In this document: positions 15,586 to 16,148 of the stretch, in pieces
How the letters are laid out: every line of letters starts with the position of its first letter
Numbering within the stretch: the stretch's first letter is position 1
From: Deltaproteobacteria bacterium
Lineage (GTDB): Bacteria; UBA10199; DSSB01
Reading direction: 5' to 3'
Assembly (NCBI GenBank): GCA_021414045.1
Contig: JAIOPF010000218.1
Location: 1 to 16,148, forward strand
Length of the DNA stretch: 16,148 nt
Notes under the pieces: generated by a model
Seen by the model: only the letters and a program-made list of their open reading frames with translations
What the model was told of the DNA's origin: nothing
Databases searched by the model: none
Made by a program: the position numbers and the translations under genes

Positions 15586-16148
15586 ATGACGCGCATGCAG
15601 AAATTTTTTACCGTCGCCGTTTTCGGTTTCGGTCTCGCCTTAGCCATGGTCCGGCCCGCGGCGGCTACCGTGGACAACACGACCTGCCAAGTGCTCAGCG
15701 GCACGGACAACGTCGATGACTTCAATTCGCTGCGGCGCAAGGTCGAACAAGGCTTCAACCGGAAGCAAGACTTTCGTATGTGTACCGACTTGATCAAGTT
15801 CCAATCGGGCAGCGCTTTGACCATCGTGCTGACCGCTCCCATCCATTTCAATAATGACGGCGACCTCGATTGCCAGGGAGATAGCCCCGCTTGCAAAGAT
15901 GGCATCGCCCTCATGCTCGACGGAACTCCCAACAGCGGCAAGGTGATCATCGACACCACTGGATTGGCCGACGATAAATGCGCGGTCGAAGTGACGGCCA
16001 GCCGCGTGACCTTTCGCGGATTCACCATCAAGACGAAGCAGACCAAGCTGGTCACCGCCAATAAGCAAGCCGAGAGCGCGGTCATCTGCGACAACGGCAA
16101 CAACCACGACTTTACCGGCGTCGAGCTGGATAGTTCCGGCAGCGGCAC
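15586..16148 (+). CDS. Exported beta-helix-like protein, 3' partial
   Basis: 187 codons are visible and the frame is open at the window edge. TTGGAGG (15574-15580) lies 5 nt before ATG 15586; Met4 is a later possible start. Residues 1-27 are a signal peptide (MTRMQKFF, a hydrophobic core, then VRPAAA), giving an exported product. The mature part has scattered Cys (about 35, 66, 94, 101, 134 and 168) and beta-strand-like segments. SALTIVLTAPIHF, GKVIIDTTGL and CAVEVTASRVTFRGFTIKT follow the order seen in pectin-lyase-fold beta-helix proteins: an initial strand, an ultimate-value strand, then VTFRGFTI as the first rung. No lipobox is present, unlike the other beta-helix protein at 2644-3666. 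The substrate is unknown. The reading frame on the opposite strand across this region is a shadow. Confidence 0.8.
   Translation, partial: MTRMQKFFTVAVFGFGLALAMVRPAAATVDNTTCQVLSGTDNVDDFNSLRRKVEQGFNRKQDFRMCTDLIKFQSGSALTIVLTAPIHFNNDGDLDCQGDSPACKDGIALMLDGTPNSGKVIIDTTGLADDKCAVEVTASRVTFRGFTIKTKQTKLVTANKQAESAVICDNGNNHDFTGVELDSSGSG

Noticed and set aside
15414..16148. 244-codon open frame on the minus strand reaching the edge
   Set aside because: The plus strand has a ribosome site, signal peptide and beta-helix pattern over the same DNA; the minus product has no domain and no usable start inside the window.

Overview
The window looks like chromosomal sequence from a GC-rich, diderm (Gram-negative-type) bacterium of deltaproteobacterial character (Myxococcota, Bdellovibrionota or a related candidate lineage). 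This is an inference. It rests on tandem Myxococcus-type cysteine-rich repeats (DUF4215-like), a C-terminal Cys + membrane helix + Arg/Lys sorting tail, several lipoproteins, an Lgt enzyme and a cobalamin-dependent ribonucleotide reductase. I see no tRNA, rRNA, insertion sequence, phage gene or CRISPR array. The window is mostly housekeeping and envelope genes, not a mobile island.

Layout. (1) 39-2640, plus strand: a tight three-gene run of a lipoprotein with an LssY-like C-terminal domain, an exported protein resembling DUF1134/EipA, and a beta-class-like glutathione S-transferase; the last two overlap by ATGA. (2) 2644-3666, minus: a parallel beta-helix lipoprotein. (3) 3831-7019, minus: a 1062-aa class II (B12-dependent) ribonucleotide reductase with its own terminator. 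Its promoter carries two NrdR-box-like sequences whose centres are exactly 31 bp apart. (4) 7380-8195, plus: lgt, which overlaps convergently with (5) a 584-aa cytoplasmic protein of unknown family (8143-9897, minus). (6) 10054-11995, minus: a secreted cysteine-rich-repeat protein with a surface-sorting tail, split by a one-base frameshift. (7) 12189-13579: a divergent pair, a fatty-acid 2-hydroxylase-like membrane enzyme and a TetR regulator, with a perfect palindromic operator candidate between them. (8) 13596-15234, minus: a PlsC-type acyltransferase with a membrane N-terminal extension, also split by a one-base frameshift. (9) 15586 to the edge, plus: the start of another exported beta-helix protein.

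How the genes fit together. Lgt would lipidate the two lipoproteins here and others elsewhere. The hydroxylase, the acyltransferase and Lgt all act on membrane lipids. The TetR regulator most likely senses a lipid-related ligand and represses the hydroxylase. The reductase supplies dNTPs and appears to be under NrdR control. Both frameshifts are one extra base in a four-base G/C run, and removing that base restores a full-length family protein in each case, so sequencing or assembly error is the simplest explanation.

The best regulatory signals are the NrdR-box pair, the TetR operator and an 8-bp dyad over the cysteine-repeat gene promoter. I did not find a clearly new multi-gene system. The least explained items are the 584-aa protein, the LssY/DUF1134-like/GST gene trio, and a terminator at 15333-15366 with no visible gene feeding it.
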